Assembly: GCF_002003665.1 (NCBI RefSeq)
Contig: NZ_JATM01000003.1
Location: 124,001-188,000 of the forward strand
Direction: 5' to 3'
DNA length: 64,000 nucleotides
From: Bombella intestini
Lineage (GTDB): Bacteria > Pseudomonadota > Alphaproteobacteria > Acetobacterales > Acetobacteraceae
Of this stretch, positions 16,096 to 25,256 are shown in pieces. Each line of letters begins with the position of its first letter. The stretch's first letter is position 1. The position numbers and the translations under genes are program-made. Below the pieces are notes generated by a model. It was not told the DNA's origin, made no database searches, and worked only from the letters and a program-made list of their open reading frames with translations.

Positions 16096-17760
16096 TTATC
16101 CCGCTGTGCCATATTTATAGGCTGGTGCGGCCTGTGTTGTCTCGGATGAGAGAGGATAAGGGCCACCAGCAAGAACCCTGATCGCTAGAAGTTTTGCACC
16201 TGATATAGTCTCGTATGACGAGCTAGGTAGAGGGAGCGTTGCAGCGCCGTTAGTCCAGCGCATGGCTTCCTGTTCCACACCAAACCAGCCGTCTAGGGCC
16301 TCATCTGTCAGATGAGCGTCAATATTGATGGACTGGCCCGAGTGGAAGTAGAGCACTTCCCCAATCAATAAGCCTAGTGATCGCCGGTCATCCACGAAAG
16401 GGCCATGTACATCACAAGGGCGGCTTGCTCTGGAGGCAAGAACAAGGTGTTCTGTTCCGGCAGGAATGGAGAAGATTTTATAGTCGTTGGTCACGCGCTG
16501 CTCATGCAGGATGATACCCTTATCCGTAATCAGCTGGAAATCAGGATCATCGGACACGTCCTCAGCCTTGCAGGGATGCTGGATAGGGAACTGAAGAGCT
16601 TCTGCCCGCTTTAGGAGGTCATGATAAAGGGGGGCAACAAAGTCCTGCGTAGTATCCAGCGGTGCTGCTGCATCGTCCTGCCAAGACAGAGATTTGGAAG
16701 AAAAGTCATAATTTATGACATTTTCATCAGTTTTCTGACCATTTTTCAGGAAGCTATGGCGATTTCCTGTATCGAGGTAGCTTTCCGTCAGAACATTGTT
16801 TGAGATGATGACACTGTGTTTCTCAGTTTCTATGTGGAAGATGGCGTAACGGCTACCGTGTGCTCTCTTCGTACCAGACGTGCTATCGTCAGAGGTATCG
16901 AAATAGATTGAGCGTCCGTTTACCATCATGCGAGCGGGCACGAAGCATCCTTCCAGAAACAGGCAATGCTCCGCAGTAATCAGAAGGTCCGTAGAAGGGA
17001 CACCGTCTGCCAGTGCATCTTTTTTGATGCGTACCGGGTAGCCTGCCATGTCCATCGGCAGGGATGTGTTGATCTGCACATGGTCTTTTCCAGCCCATGT
17101 GATGGCTTGTGGCAGCGTCTGACCTGTTGCGGGGTCATAGGTAAGGACCATGTCGCCCTGTTTTAGGTCTTCAACTTTTCTAGGGCCTTCGGGGGTCTCA
17201 ATCAGGCTTCCAGCGAGGAAGCATGTATTGAAGGTAAATTTCTCTTGGATGCCTGACGGTGGAATAACGGTGGCGGTACCATCATCATTCTGGCGGAATA
17301 GAAAGTTATTATTATTTAGACGGAGGAAAAAGATGTTTCCTTTCGACCTAGGAACTCCCGGGTAGTCAAGGTAGCCATAGGTTGCTTTCGTTGGGTCGAG
17401 CAAGTCTTTACCATCAATGATAGAGGAGGAGCTGCCCTGTACGGCGGATGTGATGATATAAAAGCCGCCTTGCCCATTACTTATAATAAAACTATTTGTT
17501 GATTTGTTACCCCATGAATAATCATAGCTGCCTGTAATGGTCTCACCTGTTGTGGGGTCTGTAAAGGTGAAGTCCTGTACGGCTTTGTCGGAAGAACTGG
17601 TTGGCGTATGAGTCGAAAAGGTCGCATTTATATTATATTTCTGGTTGCTGAGTGTAGCAGGTGGCGCAATGTTTGCGGCAGGTGCGGTACCTATGGTGAG
17701 GAGGGCGATATTGATCTGGTATGTTCCAGGGGTAACAACCGGTTGGGGATTGTCAGACAT
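16096..17760 (-). CDS. Hint-domain (Hedgehog/intein fold) protein 1
   Basis: The 554-residue protein has three parts. Residues 1-179 are a beta-rich, Asn/Ser/Thr/Gly-rich region without a classical signal peptide. A Hint domain starts at C180 (CFLAGSLIETPEGPRKVEDL), has the block-B-like LLITAEHCLFLEGCFVPARMM, and ends near SNNVLTESYLDTG at about 335. A C-terminal module (about 400-540) carries SRPCDVHGPFVDDRRSLG, HLTDEALDGW and RWTNGAA. Hint domains can catalyse cleavage at their N-terminal cysteine; C180 and the T-A-E-H histidine are present, so self-processing is possible but unproven. Such proteins are frequent in acetic acid bacteria and thought to be exported. AT-rich DNA upstream contrasts with the rest of the window. 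It is related to the Hint protein at 39709-41400. Confidence 0.85.
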   Translation of the reverse strand: MSDNPQPVVTPGTYQINIALLTIGTAPAANIAPPATLSNQKYNINATFSTHTPTSSSDKAVQDFTFTDPTTGETITGSYDYSWGNKSTNSFIISNGQGGFYIITSAVQGSSSSIIDGKDLLDPTKATYGYLDYPGVPRSKGNIFFLRLNNNNFLFRQNDDGTATVIPPSGIQEKFTFNTCFLAGSLIETPEGPRKVEDLKQGDMVLTYDPATGQTLPQAITWAGKDHVQINTSLPMDMAGYPVRIKKDALADGVPSTDLLITAEHCLFLEGCFVPARMMVNGRSIYFDTSDDSTSGTKRAHGSRYAIFHIETEKHSVIISNNVLTESYLDTGNRHSFLKNGQKTDENVINYDFSSKSLSWQDDAAAPLDTTQDFVAPLYHDLLKRAEALQFPIQHPCKAEDVSDDPDFQLITDKGIILHEQRVTNDYKIFSIPAGTEHLVLASRASRPCDVHGPFVDDRRSLGLLIGEVLYFHSGQSINIDAHLTDEALDGWFGVEQEAMRWTNGAATLPLPSSSYETISGAKLLAIRVLAGGPYPLSSETTQAAPAYKYGTAG

Positions 17761-18025
17761 CCTGTAGCTCCGGGCAGGGGATAGGGGGATCGTGAAATTT
17801 TATTTAATCATAAGAAAAATATTTATTAAAGCAATATGTATTTCAAGTTCATGAATCAATGTTTGAATGAACTGACATTCATTCTTTTAAATTATACTGA
17901 ATGTAATGTATCTTATAGAATATACTGATATATGTTATAGGTAATGAATAATTAATTTCTATGCTTTCGTTGTCTCGCCTGCCAATTAGGTAACAGGATG
18001 AGTGGTGCGTTTCAGGTGGGACGAT
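17761..18025. other. AT-rich intergenic region upstream of Hint protein 1
   Basis: About 265 bp without a gene, clearly richer in A and T than the flanking genes. It contains AGTTCAT (17846-17852) and its inverted copy ATGAACT (17867-17873), spaced 14 nt apart, which could be an operator. It must hold the leftward promoter of the Hint gene. I see no ORF, tRNA or repeat shared with another region. Confidence 0.5.
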
Positions 18026-18060
18026 AAAAAAGGCGACAGGGGAAAGCCTGCCGCCTTTTC
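18026..18060 (-). terminator. Terminator of the aldo/keto reductase gene
   Basis: On the minus strand the stem GGCGGCAGG/CCTGTCGCC (one mismatch) is followed by a T-run (A-run at 18026-18031 on the plus strand). It lies about 30 nt after the gene's stop. Confidence 0.85.
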
Positions 18061-18089
18061 CATTTTTAGCTCTTATGCTGCTTCAGATT

Positions 18090-19079
18090 TTACACTTTGC
18101 GGGCTGGCGGAGCCATGAAAGCTGGAGAAATTGGGGTTGGGACATGACGAGTGAGGATAGCGTCAATATCCTTCTTATCCTGTTCTGTCAGCTGCCAGCC
18201 GAAGACATCGGATACACCGTCAATCTGTTCTGGCTTGCGGGCACCCCAGAGGGCAATCGTTGGCCCCTGATCCAGCACCCAGCGGATGGCAAGAACCATT
18301 AGGGATTTACCATGACGGTCGGCAATGGCCTTCAGATCGTCCACAGCGGCGATATAGTCTTTGAAATGTTCCTTTTGGAACTTGGGGTCACCAGAGCGCA
18401 GGTCACTTTCCGGGAAGGTCTTGTCCACGGTCATCTTACCCGTCAGTAGCCCACGACAGAGCGGCCCATAGGCCAGCGTGACAAGCTTGTGCTTCTTTGC
18501 ATAAGGCAGAACGTCCTTCTCAATCTCCCTCTCGAAGAGGTTGTAAGGAGACTGGACGCTGGCTAGCGGGGCAACTTCGCGGAAGATATCCATCTGTTCC
18601 GGTGAGTAGTTGCTCACGCCAAGGGCACGGATCTTACCTTCTTTGTGCAGTTTTTGCAGCTCACGGGCCGTTTCATCAATCGGCGTGTTGGGGTCCGGCC
18701 AGTGGACTTGTTCGAGGTCGATGGTCTCTACACGCAGGCGGCGGAGGGAATCCTCCACTTCCTTACGGATGCGGGCCGGGCTGGAGTTGCGGAATGGCTT
18801 GTGATCGTCTTTCCAGTCCAGTGCGAGCTTGGTGGCAACACGGGCCTTGTGGGGTTTCTCTGCCAGAGCACGACCCACGACTTCTTCAGAATGACCAAAA
18901 CCATAGACCGGTGCCGTGTCTATCAGGTCTACCCCTTCATCAAGGGCACGGTGAATAGTGCGGACGGCGTTATCGTCATCAGGTCCGCCCCACATCCAGC
19001 CGCCAATAGCCCATGTGCCAAGGGCAACACGGGATACGGGTTTGTCAAAACCGGGAATGAGAATGGTGTTTTCATTCAT
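18090..19079 (-). CDS. Aldo/keto reductase
   Basis: A 329-residue NADPH-dependent TIM-barrel oxidoreductase. The catalytic tetrad is visible: Asp and Tyr in LIDTAPVYGFGHSE, Lys in RVATKLALDW, His in LEQVHWPDPNTPID. RALGVSNYSPEQM and the C-terminal nucleotide-binding WGARKPEQI are also family hallmarks. The sequence looks like the group that includes general stress protein 69-type and YajO-type reductases; the physiological substrate cannot be read from the sequence. GGAGAC precedes the ATG. A 14-nt palindrome lies directly upstream of that ribosome binding site. Confidence 0.93.
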   Translation of the reverse strand: MNENTILIPGFDKPVSRVALGTWAIGGWMWGGPDDDNAVRTIHRALDEGVDLIDTAPVYGFGHSEEVVGRALAEKPHKARVATKLALDWKDDHKPFRNSSPARIRKEVEDSLRRLRVETIDLEQVHWPDPNTPIDETARELQKLHKEGKIRALGVSNYSPEQMDIFREVAPLASVQSPYNLFEREIEKDVLPYAKKHKLVTLAYGPLCRGLLTGKMTVDKTFPESDLRSGDPKFQKEHFKDYIAAVDDLKAIADRHGKSLMVLAIRWVLDQGPTIALWGARKPEQIDGVSDVFGWQLTEQDKKDIDAILTRHVPTPISPAFMAPPARKV

Positions 19080-19092
19080 GGGTTCGTCTCCA

Positions 19093-19106
19093 TCATTAAA
19101 TAATGA
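19093..19106. promoter_or_regulatory. 14-nt palindrome upstream of the aldo/keto reductase
   Basis: TCATTAAATAATGA reads TCATTA-AA-TAATGA, an almost perfect palindrome, 14 nt upstream of the aldo/keto reductase ATG on the minus strand. It may be an operator overlapping the promoter. Function is only inferred from position. Confidence 0.3.
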
Positions 19107-19310
19107 GGGCGGAGCGCATGGAATGAATCATGTCTCTGCCCGGACCCGGAGGGCAGCCCCTCGATCACGGGGGCGGGCAAGGCCCTGCTGGCCACTCTGT
19201 TCATATGGGATGCAGATGGACGGTTATGCAACCACCTGTTCTTCTTTTTGGTTTTGAACAGGGAAGGAGTATGCTCACCTCAACTTCTTCTGGAGAAAGG
19301 AACAGACATT

Positions 19311-20390
19311 ATGGCTGATTCACAGACCCCTAAAATCCCCGTTACCGTTCTTACTGGTTTTCTGGGGGCCGGTAAGACCACATTGCTCAATCATATTCTA
19401 ACAGCCGATCACGGGCGGAATTACGCCGTTGTCGTGAATGAGTTCGGCGAGCTGGGCATTGATAATGACCTGGTGGTTGATGCGGATGAAGAAATCTTCG
19501 AGATGAACAATGGCTGCATCTGCTGTACGGTGCGGGGCGATCTCATCCGGATTCTCAGCCGTCTTCTGCGCCGCCGTGGCAAATTTGATGGCATCATTGT
19601 GGAAACCACCGGTCTGGCTGATCCAGCCCCCGTGGCACAGACCTTTTTTGTGGATGAAGCCATCCGTGAAAAGGCCGAGCTAGATGCCGTAGTGACGGTC
19701 GTGGATGCTTACAATGTGTTGCAGACACTCAAGGACAGCCCAGAAGCCGTTAATCAGGTGGCCTTTGCGGATGTTATCATCCTGAATAAATGTGACCTGC
19801 TGGATGAAGCCGCACTGGCCAAGGTGGAACAGAAGCTTCGGGCTATCAATTCCGTTGTGCGGCTTCACCGTGCTGAACGGGGCAAGGTGGCTCTGGATGA
19901 TATCCTCAACCGTGGTGGGTTCGACCTTAAACGTGCTCTGTCCACCATGCCGGATTTCCTCGAAGAAGACGAGCAGGGGCATGACCATGACCACCACCAT
20001 CATCATGATCACTGCGATTGTCACGATCATGGCCATGACCACCATCATGAGGCTGCTCACGGGCCGGGTGGGCATCATCATGCCCATAGCGAGGACGTGA
20101 CGAGCCACTCCTTCACCGTGACAGAGCCGCTTGATGAAGAACGCTTCCATGCTTGGATCGGCCTTGTCCTTCAGGAGCAGGGGCCAGACATCCTACGGGC
20201 AAAGGGGATTCTGCACTTCAAGGGTAAAGAAGAACGTTTTGCCTTTCAGGCTGTGCATATGATGGCTGATGGCGATTATATCGGGCCGTTCAAAGCTGGA
20301 GAGTCGAAACAGTCCCGCATTGTCTTTATTGGCCGCAAGCTGGATTGTGCCCAGCTCCAGCGTGGTTTTGAAGGTTGCGTAGCTGTATGA
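19311..20390 (+). CDS. CobW/COG0523-family GTPase with histidine-rich loop (putative zinc metallochaperone)
   Basis: COG0523 GTPases insert or deliver metals, often zinc. From ATG 19311 the protein has 359 residues: Walker A GFLGAGKT (16-23), the family metal motif CICC (69-72), the GTP switch-type ETTGLADPAPV, and NKCD for guanine specificity. Between the GTPase domain and the C-terminal CobW_C domain is a loop with about 19 histidines plus aspartates and two cysteines (roughly residues 222-260), a likely metal reservoir. AAGGA precedes the chosen start; an upstream in-frame codon at 19248 has none. The stop overlaps the next gene's ATG (ATGA). I looked for a Zur-type box upstream and found none that convinced me. 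Confidence 0.93.
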   Translation: MADSQTPKIPVTVLTGFLGAGKTTLLNHILTADHGRNYAVVVNEFGELGIDNDLVVDADEEIFEMNNGCICCTVRGDLIRILSRLLRRRGKFDGIIVETTGLADPAPVAQTFFVDEAIREKAELDAVVTVVDAYNVLQTLKDSPEAVNQVAFADVIILNKCDLLDEAALAKVEQKLRAINSVVRLHRAERGKVALDDILNRGGFDLKRALSTMPDFLEEDEQGHDHDHHHHHDHCDCHDHGHDHHHEAAHGPGGHHHAHSEDVTSHSFTVTEPLDEERFHAWIGLVLQEQGPDILRAKGILHFKGKEERFAFQAVHMMADGDYIGPFKAGESKQSRIVFIGRKLDCAQLQRGFEGCVAV

Positions 20391-21463
20391 GCGCGGCACA
20401 GAGCAAGACCCTGTTGCAGACTCGTGGGTCAGAGCGGTGCTTTGAGGCACCAATAACGGGTGTGCAGGCCAGTCGGGACGGCAGAACCTTCGCCGCTTTG
20501 ACGATGGATGGGGAGGTCATCCTCATCCCTCGTGATGGCCTCAGGATGCCTGAAGATTGGCACGTTGTGACGGCGCATGATGGGGCCGTGTCCTTTGCGC
20601 AGGGTTGTGGAAAGGATAGTTTCCTCAGCGGTGGGGAAGATGGCCGAGTTGTGGAAACACGGGCCGATGGCACCATGATGGAACGTCATTCAGGCCGTGG
20701 TTGGATAGACTGTCTGGCTAGCAGCTCCACGCATTGGGCCTGTGCCAGCAAGAAGGAGGTTCATCTCTACGCCCACGGCACGGATGAACCCCTGAAGGTG
20801 CTGGAGCATCCTTCAGCCCTGAGTGGCCTCGTTTTTGATGCCAAGGGCAAGAAACTGGCCGCCTCGCATTATAATGGCGTGTCCATGTGGTTTGTGCAGG
20901 CCAAGGACTCCAACGTCCGCTCTCTGGAGTGGAAGGGAAGCCATACCGGGTTGTGCATCCATCCGGGTAGTGAGGCTCTGGTGACGAGTATGCAGGAGAA
21001 TGAACTGCATGGCTGGCGTCTGTCCGATGGGCACAACATGCGTATGAGCGGCTACCCCCGCAAGATCGGCTCCATGAGCTTTACCCGCAAGGGCCGCTGG
21101 CTGGCGACCTCCGGGGCGGATGCTGCCGTGTTGTGGCCGTTTTTCGGAGGCGGCCCGATGGGCAAGCCCCCTATGGAGCTGGCCCGCTTGCCGGGATTGT
21201 TCGTAACCTGTGTCTGCGCTCATCCTACGGATGATATTCTGGCTATTGGGTTCGAGGATGGCACGGTCCTTCTGGCGGAAGTGCCTAAAAGTGCGGATGA
21301 GGCCGGTGCGGACCGCATCCTGCCACTTTGTAATGGTCAACGTAGCGGTGGTGCCGCCCGTGGAGCCGTGAATGCTATCGCTTTCACGCCGCAGGGCGGT
21401 GCTGTCATTTTCGGGACGGAAGAAGGCTATGTCGGGGTTGTAGATTTGTCCGCTCAGGGCTGA
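20387..21463 (+). CDS. WD40-repeat protein coupled to the CobW GTPase
   Basis: A 358-residue protein without a signal peptide, made of repeated beta-rich segments of about 40 residues with WD40-like features: FAALTMDGEVILIPRDG, FLSGGEDGRVVETRAD, KLAASHYNGVSMWF, LATSGADAAVLWPFFG, ILAIGFEDGTVLLAE, VIFGTEEGYVGVVDLS. About seven such blades are consistent with one propeller. ATG 20387 overlaps the CobW stop in an ATGA junction, so the two products are probably made in fixed ratio and may act together. A WD40 protein next to a CobW GTPase recurs in alphaproteobacteria as far as I recall; its role is not established. Confidence 0.85.
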   Translation: MSAAQSKTLLQTRGSERCFEAPITGVQASRDGRTFAALTMDGEVILIPRDGLRMPEDWHVVTAHDGAVSFAQGCGKDSFLSGGEDGRVVETRADGTMMERHSGRGWIDCLASSSTHWACASKKEVHLYAHGTDEPLKVLEHPSALSGLVFDAKGKKLAASHYNGVSMWFVQAKDSNVRSLEWKGSHTGLCIHPGSEALVTSMQENELHGWRLSDGHNMRMSGYPRKIGSMSFTRKGRWLATSGADAAVLWPFFGGGPMGKPPMELARLPGLFVTCVCAHPTDDILAIGFEDGTVLLAEVPKSADEAGADRILPLCNGQRSGGAARGAVNAIAFTPQGGAVIFGTEEGYVGVVDLSAQG

Positions 21464-21480
21464 TCTGCGGATAGTAGGTT

Positions 21481-21515
21481 GATCTGCCGGGGGCGTGCTG
21501 GCCTACCGGCAGATC
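21481..21515. terminator. 10-bp inverted repeat between WD40 and ClC genes
   Basis: GATCTGCCGG (21481-21490) and CCGGCAGATC (21506-21515) form a perfect stem with a 15-nt loop, 18 nt after the WD40 stop and 8 nt from the end of the convergent ClC gene. No T-run follows, so termination strength is uncertain. Confidence 0.5.
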
Positions 21516-21523
21516 ATCTCACT

Positions 21524-22933
21524 CTATGCTTTGGTTTGTTTATTCTCTGCGTGCTTCTTTTGCAGATACCCCTCCTGTCGGGCCATGAATTGGTCTGCCA
21601 GGCGGCCATAGAGGGAGTGGGGGCAGACCATACGGGAGACACCAAAGGCCAGAAAGGCTGTGGCCAACAAGGCAAGGGTGATCTGCTGGTTATCGCACAT
21701 TTCCATTACAATGACGGTGGCCGTCAGGGGAGATTGCACCACGCCAGAGAAATAGCCGACCATGCCGAGCAGCACGACGGCCCCGGGGGCTGTGTGGGGT
21801 AGGAAGCGGGCAACCCACCCTCCCACCGAGGCTCCGATGGAGAGAGACGGGGCAAACAGCCCGCCCGGTATGCCGGAGCAGTAAGAGATGATTGTGGCGG
21901 CGTATTTCATCAGGAAGTAGGACATGTGGGCATGGCGGGAGCCTTCCACCAGATTATGGGCCTGTATGTAGCCCGTGCCGAACGTGTCCCCGTGGCTGGC
22001 AAAGCCGAGTATGGCAAGAATGACCCCGCAGAGGGCTGTAAATAGGATGGGTTGGTTCTTTTGGATACTTCCGATGAAGCCCGGTATCCCTTTGCCGACC
22101 CGTATGAGGATGGTGGAAAAGAGGCCACCACCCAACCCGCCAAGGATGCCGCAGGCCAGCACGGCGATCCATGCCGTGCCAACAGGGACATCCACCGAGG
22201 CATGGCCGAAATAGGTATAGTTCCCACCCGTTAGGACAATAGCCGTCACACCGGCGATGACGACGCCCGTTAGCATCACACCGGATGTCCGCTGCTGGAA
22301 GGAGCTGGCTAGCTCCTCAATGGCGAAGACGATACCGGCCAACGGTGTGTTGAAGGCCGCTGCTACACCGGCAGCCCCACCGGCTAGGATAACACCCCGA
22401 CGGGTTGAAACGTTGGCGTGGCCTAAAAAGCGGGAATAGGCGTTCATGATGGCCGCCCCCACTTGTACGGTTGGGCCTTCTCTCCCGATAGAAGCCCCGC
22501 AGAGCAAGCCGAGGGTGGTCATGCAGATTTTACCAGCGGCGATACGCAAGGCGAGGATACGGTTGACGAGGGAGAAATCCTCAATATGCAGCGTAGCGAT
22601 GGTCTGCGGGATGCCGGACCCCTGCGCCCCGGGGAAGAAGCGTTTCGTCAACCACATGGAGAGCGCTAGCCCGCTGGGGATGACAGCGAACATAACGTAG
22701 GGGTTCCAGTTATGGAGGCTCATGCAGAGGGAGCTGGCGTAGTCCGCCGCCCGGGCAAAGAGCCATGCTGCAATACCGACCGTGATGGCTCCGGCCCAGA
22801 AAATGAGCGTCCGCCGCCACTGTGAGGTGCGCATCCGTGCCGAACGGCGGAAATGCGTAATGCGGTTGCGGCGCCTCATAGCATGCGATGAGGCTGGCGC
22901 AGAAGTATGGGAGTGTTGGGAAGAATCGGACAC
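21524..22933 (-). CDS. ClC-family chloride channel/antiporter
   Basis: An integral membrane protein of 469 residues. The chloride-binding signatures are all present: GSGIPQ (105-110), GREGPTVQ (150-157) with the external gating glutamate E152, and GGLFAPSLSIGA. The internal proton-path glutamate position is also occupied (AIEEL, 204-208), which points to a Cl-/H+ antiporter rather than a passive channel. There is no C-terminal CBS domain. The longest frame starts at GTG 22933 without a good ribosome binding site; ATG 22879 (MRRRNRITH) is an alternative. It precedes nothing in its own direction and may help acid or ion stress tolerance, as known for bacterial ClC proteins. Confidence 0.92.
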   Translation of the reverse strand: MSDSSQHSHTSAPASSHAMRRRNRITHFRRSARMRTSQWRRTLIFWAGAITVGIAAWLFARAADYASSLCMSLHNWNPYVMFAVIPSGLALSMWLTKRFFPGAQGSGIPQTIATLHIEDFSLVNRILALRIAAGKICMTTLGLLCGASIGREGPTVQVGAAIMNAYSRFLGHANVSTRRGVILAGGAAGVAAAFNTPLAGIVFAIEELASSFQQRTSGVMLTGVVIAGVTAIVLTGGNYTYFGHASVDVPVGTAWIAVLACGILGGLGGGLFSTILIRVGKGIPGFIGSIQKNQPILFTALCGVILAILGFASHGDTFGTGYIQAHNLVEGSRHAHMSYFLMKYAATIISYCSGIPGGLFAPSLSIGASVGGWVARFLPHTAPGAVVLLGMVGYFSGVVQSPLTATVIVMEMCDNQQITLALLATAFLAFGVSRMVCPHSLYGRLADQFMARQEGYLQKKHAENKQTKA

Positions 22934-23055
22934 GTTCGGGATGGATCCGCCACGGGGCTGAGGTGAATGGTTTTAGCCCTGTTTCGGACGGAGCCTTCCC
23001 TGCGGTCAAGGGGGGATATGGTTTTGCATGGCAGTTGTGACATGCAGGTTACATC

Positions 23056-23986
23056 TTACATAACGAGGACGCCGCTGGCTCCCGGTTTGTGGCGTTTTGC
23101 GAGGTCTTCCGGCTCGACATGAATATGGATGGACGACCGACCCAGCACGGCCCGTATGGCATTCTCAATCCGATCGCAGATGTCATGAGCATCGGTGATG
23201 CGCATCTCATCAGGCACGATGAGATGGAACTCCACAAAATAGAGGGCACCGACCCGCCGCATACGCAGGTCATGCGCCTCCAGCGCACCTTGCCCAGCCT
23301 GCGTGATGGTCTGGCCGACTTCGTGGACGAGTTCGGGCGGGGGGGCTTCATCCAGCAAGCCGGTCATGGAATGACGCATCATGCCAAAACCGGTCCAGAG
23401 AACATTTAGGGCCACAAGGGCGGAAAGCAGCGGGTCCAGCCAGAGCCAATGTAGGATCGGGATTAGGCAGACACCAATCAGCAGTGCCAGACTGGCCCAA
23501 ACATCGGAGAGAACATGATCCCCGGCCGAACTTAGGGCTTGAGAGTGATGTTTTTTCCCCATGCGCCGCAGGATGAGGGCCCAGATGAGGTTGATGACGC
23601 CTGCCGAGGCATTGAGCAGCGCACCGGGTAGAGGGGCTTCTGGTGCCTGAATATGGAGGGCATCGTGTCCCGCAATGGACAGAATGACCAGAGCAGTTAG
23701 AACCACTAAAACACCCTCGATGACAGCCCAGACATATTCTGCTTTGCCGTGCCCGTAAGGGTGGTTGTCATCCGCCGGACGGGCAGCAAAAGCCACAGCC
23801 CAGAGCGTGCCGACCGAGGCCAGAACGTTTAGAATGGTTTCGATGGCATCGGAGAGCAAGGCTCCGGAACCGGAAACAGCCCATGCAGCATATTTGATAC
23901 CTAGAACGACAAGGCTGACGAGAATGGAGAGGCGGGCCACCCGTAGGCGTAATGACGTGGCGGCGTTGTCCTTGGGTAATTCGGCG

Positions 23987-24006
<20 letters not shown>
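23056..24006 (-). CDS. Cation diffusion facilitator transporter (FieF-like)
   Basis: About 316 residues from ATG 24006. CDF proteins export Zn2+, Fe2+ or Mn2+ in exchange for protons. Visible are the TM2 metal-site region LLSDAIETILN (53-60), HPYGHGKAEY (82-91), the TM5 site SSAGDHVLSDVWAS, and a C-terminal cytoplasmic dimer domain (VHEVGQTITQ, LRMRRVGALYFVEFHLIVPDEM). In the TM2 site the second acidic residue is Glu rather than Asp, which could alter metal choice. Its ATG lies inside the end of the preceding CDF gene (20-nt overlap), so the two are translated from one message. A longer frame reaches 24063. Confidence 0.9.
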
Positions 24007-25090
<1,084 letters not shown>

Positions 25091-25256
25091 GAAAAACCCT
25101 GATAGGCACGAAGATATGTAGGGCGTGCGAGTATAAGACAAACCTATTCAGCTTTCATTACTTTTCTTATCTCAAGCTGATGGATAGGCAGCCTGTATCA
25201 GGCGAGCTGTCTTCCCTGCTTGCCAGTGCCCCGGTGCTGGCTCTAAAGGAACGGGC

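Noticed and set aside
19977-20060. CobW histidine loop as a tandem DNA repeat
   Set aside because: Histidine codons are mixed CAT/CAC with Asp codons; no exact unit repeats as in the CDF gene.
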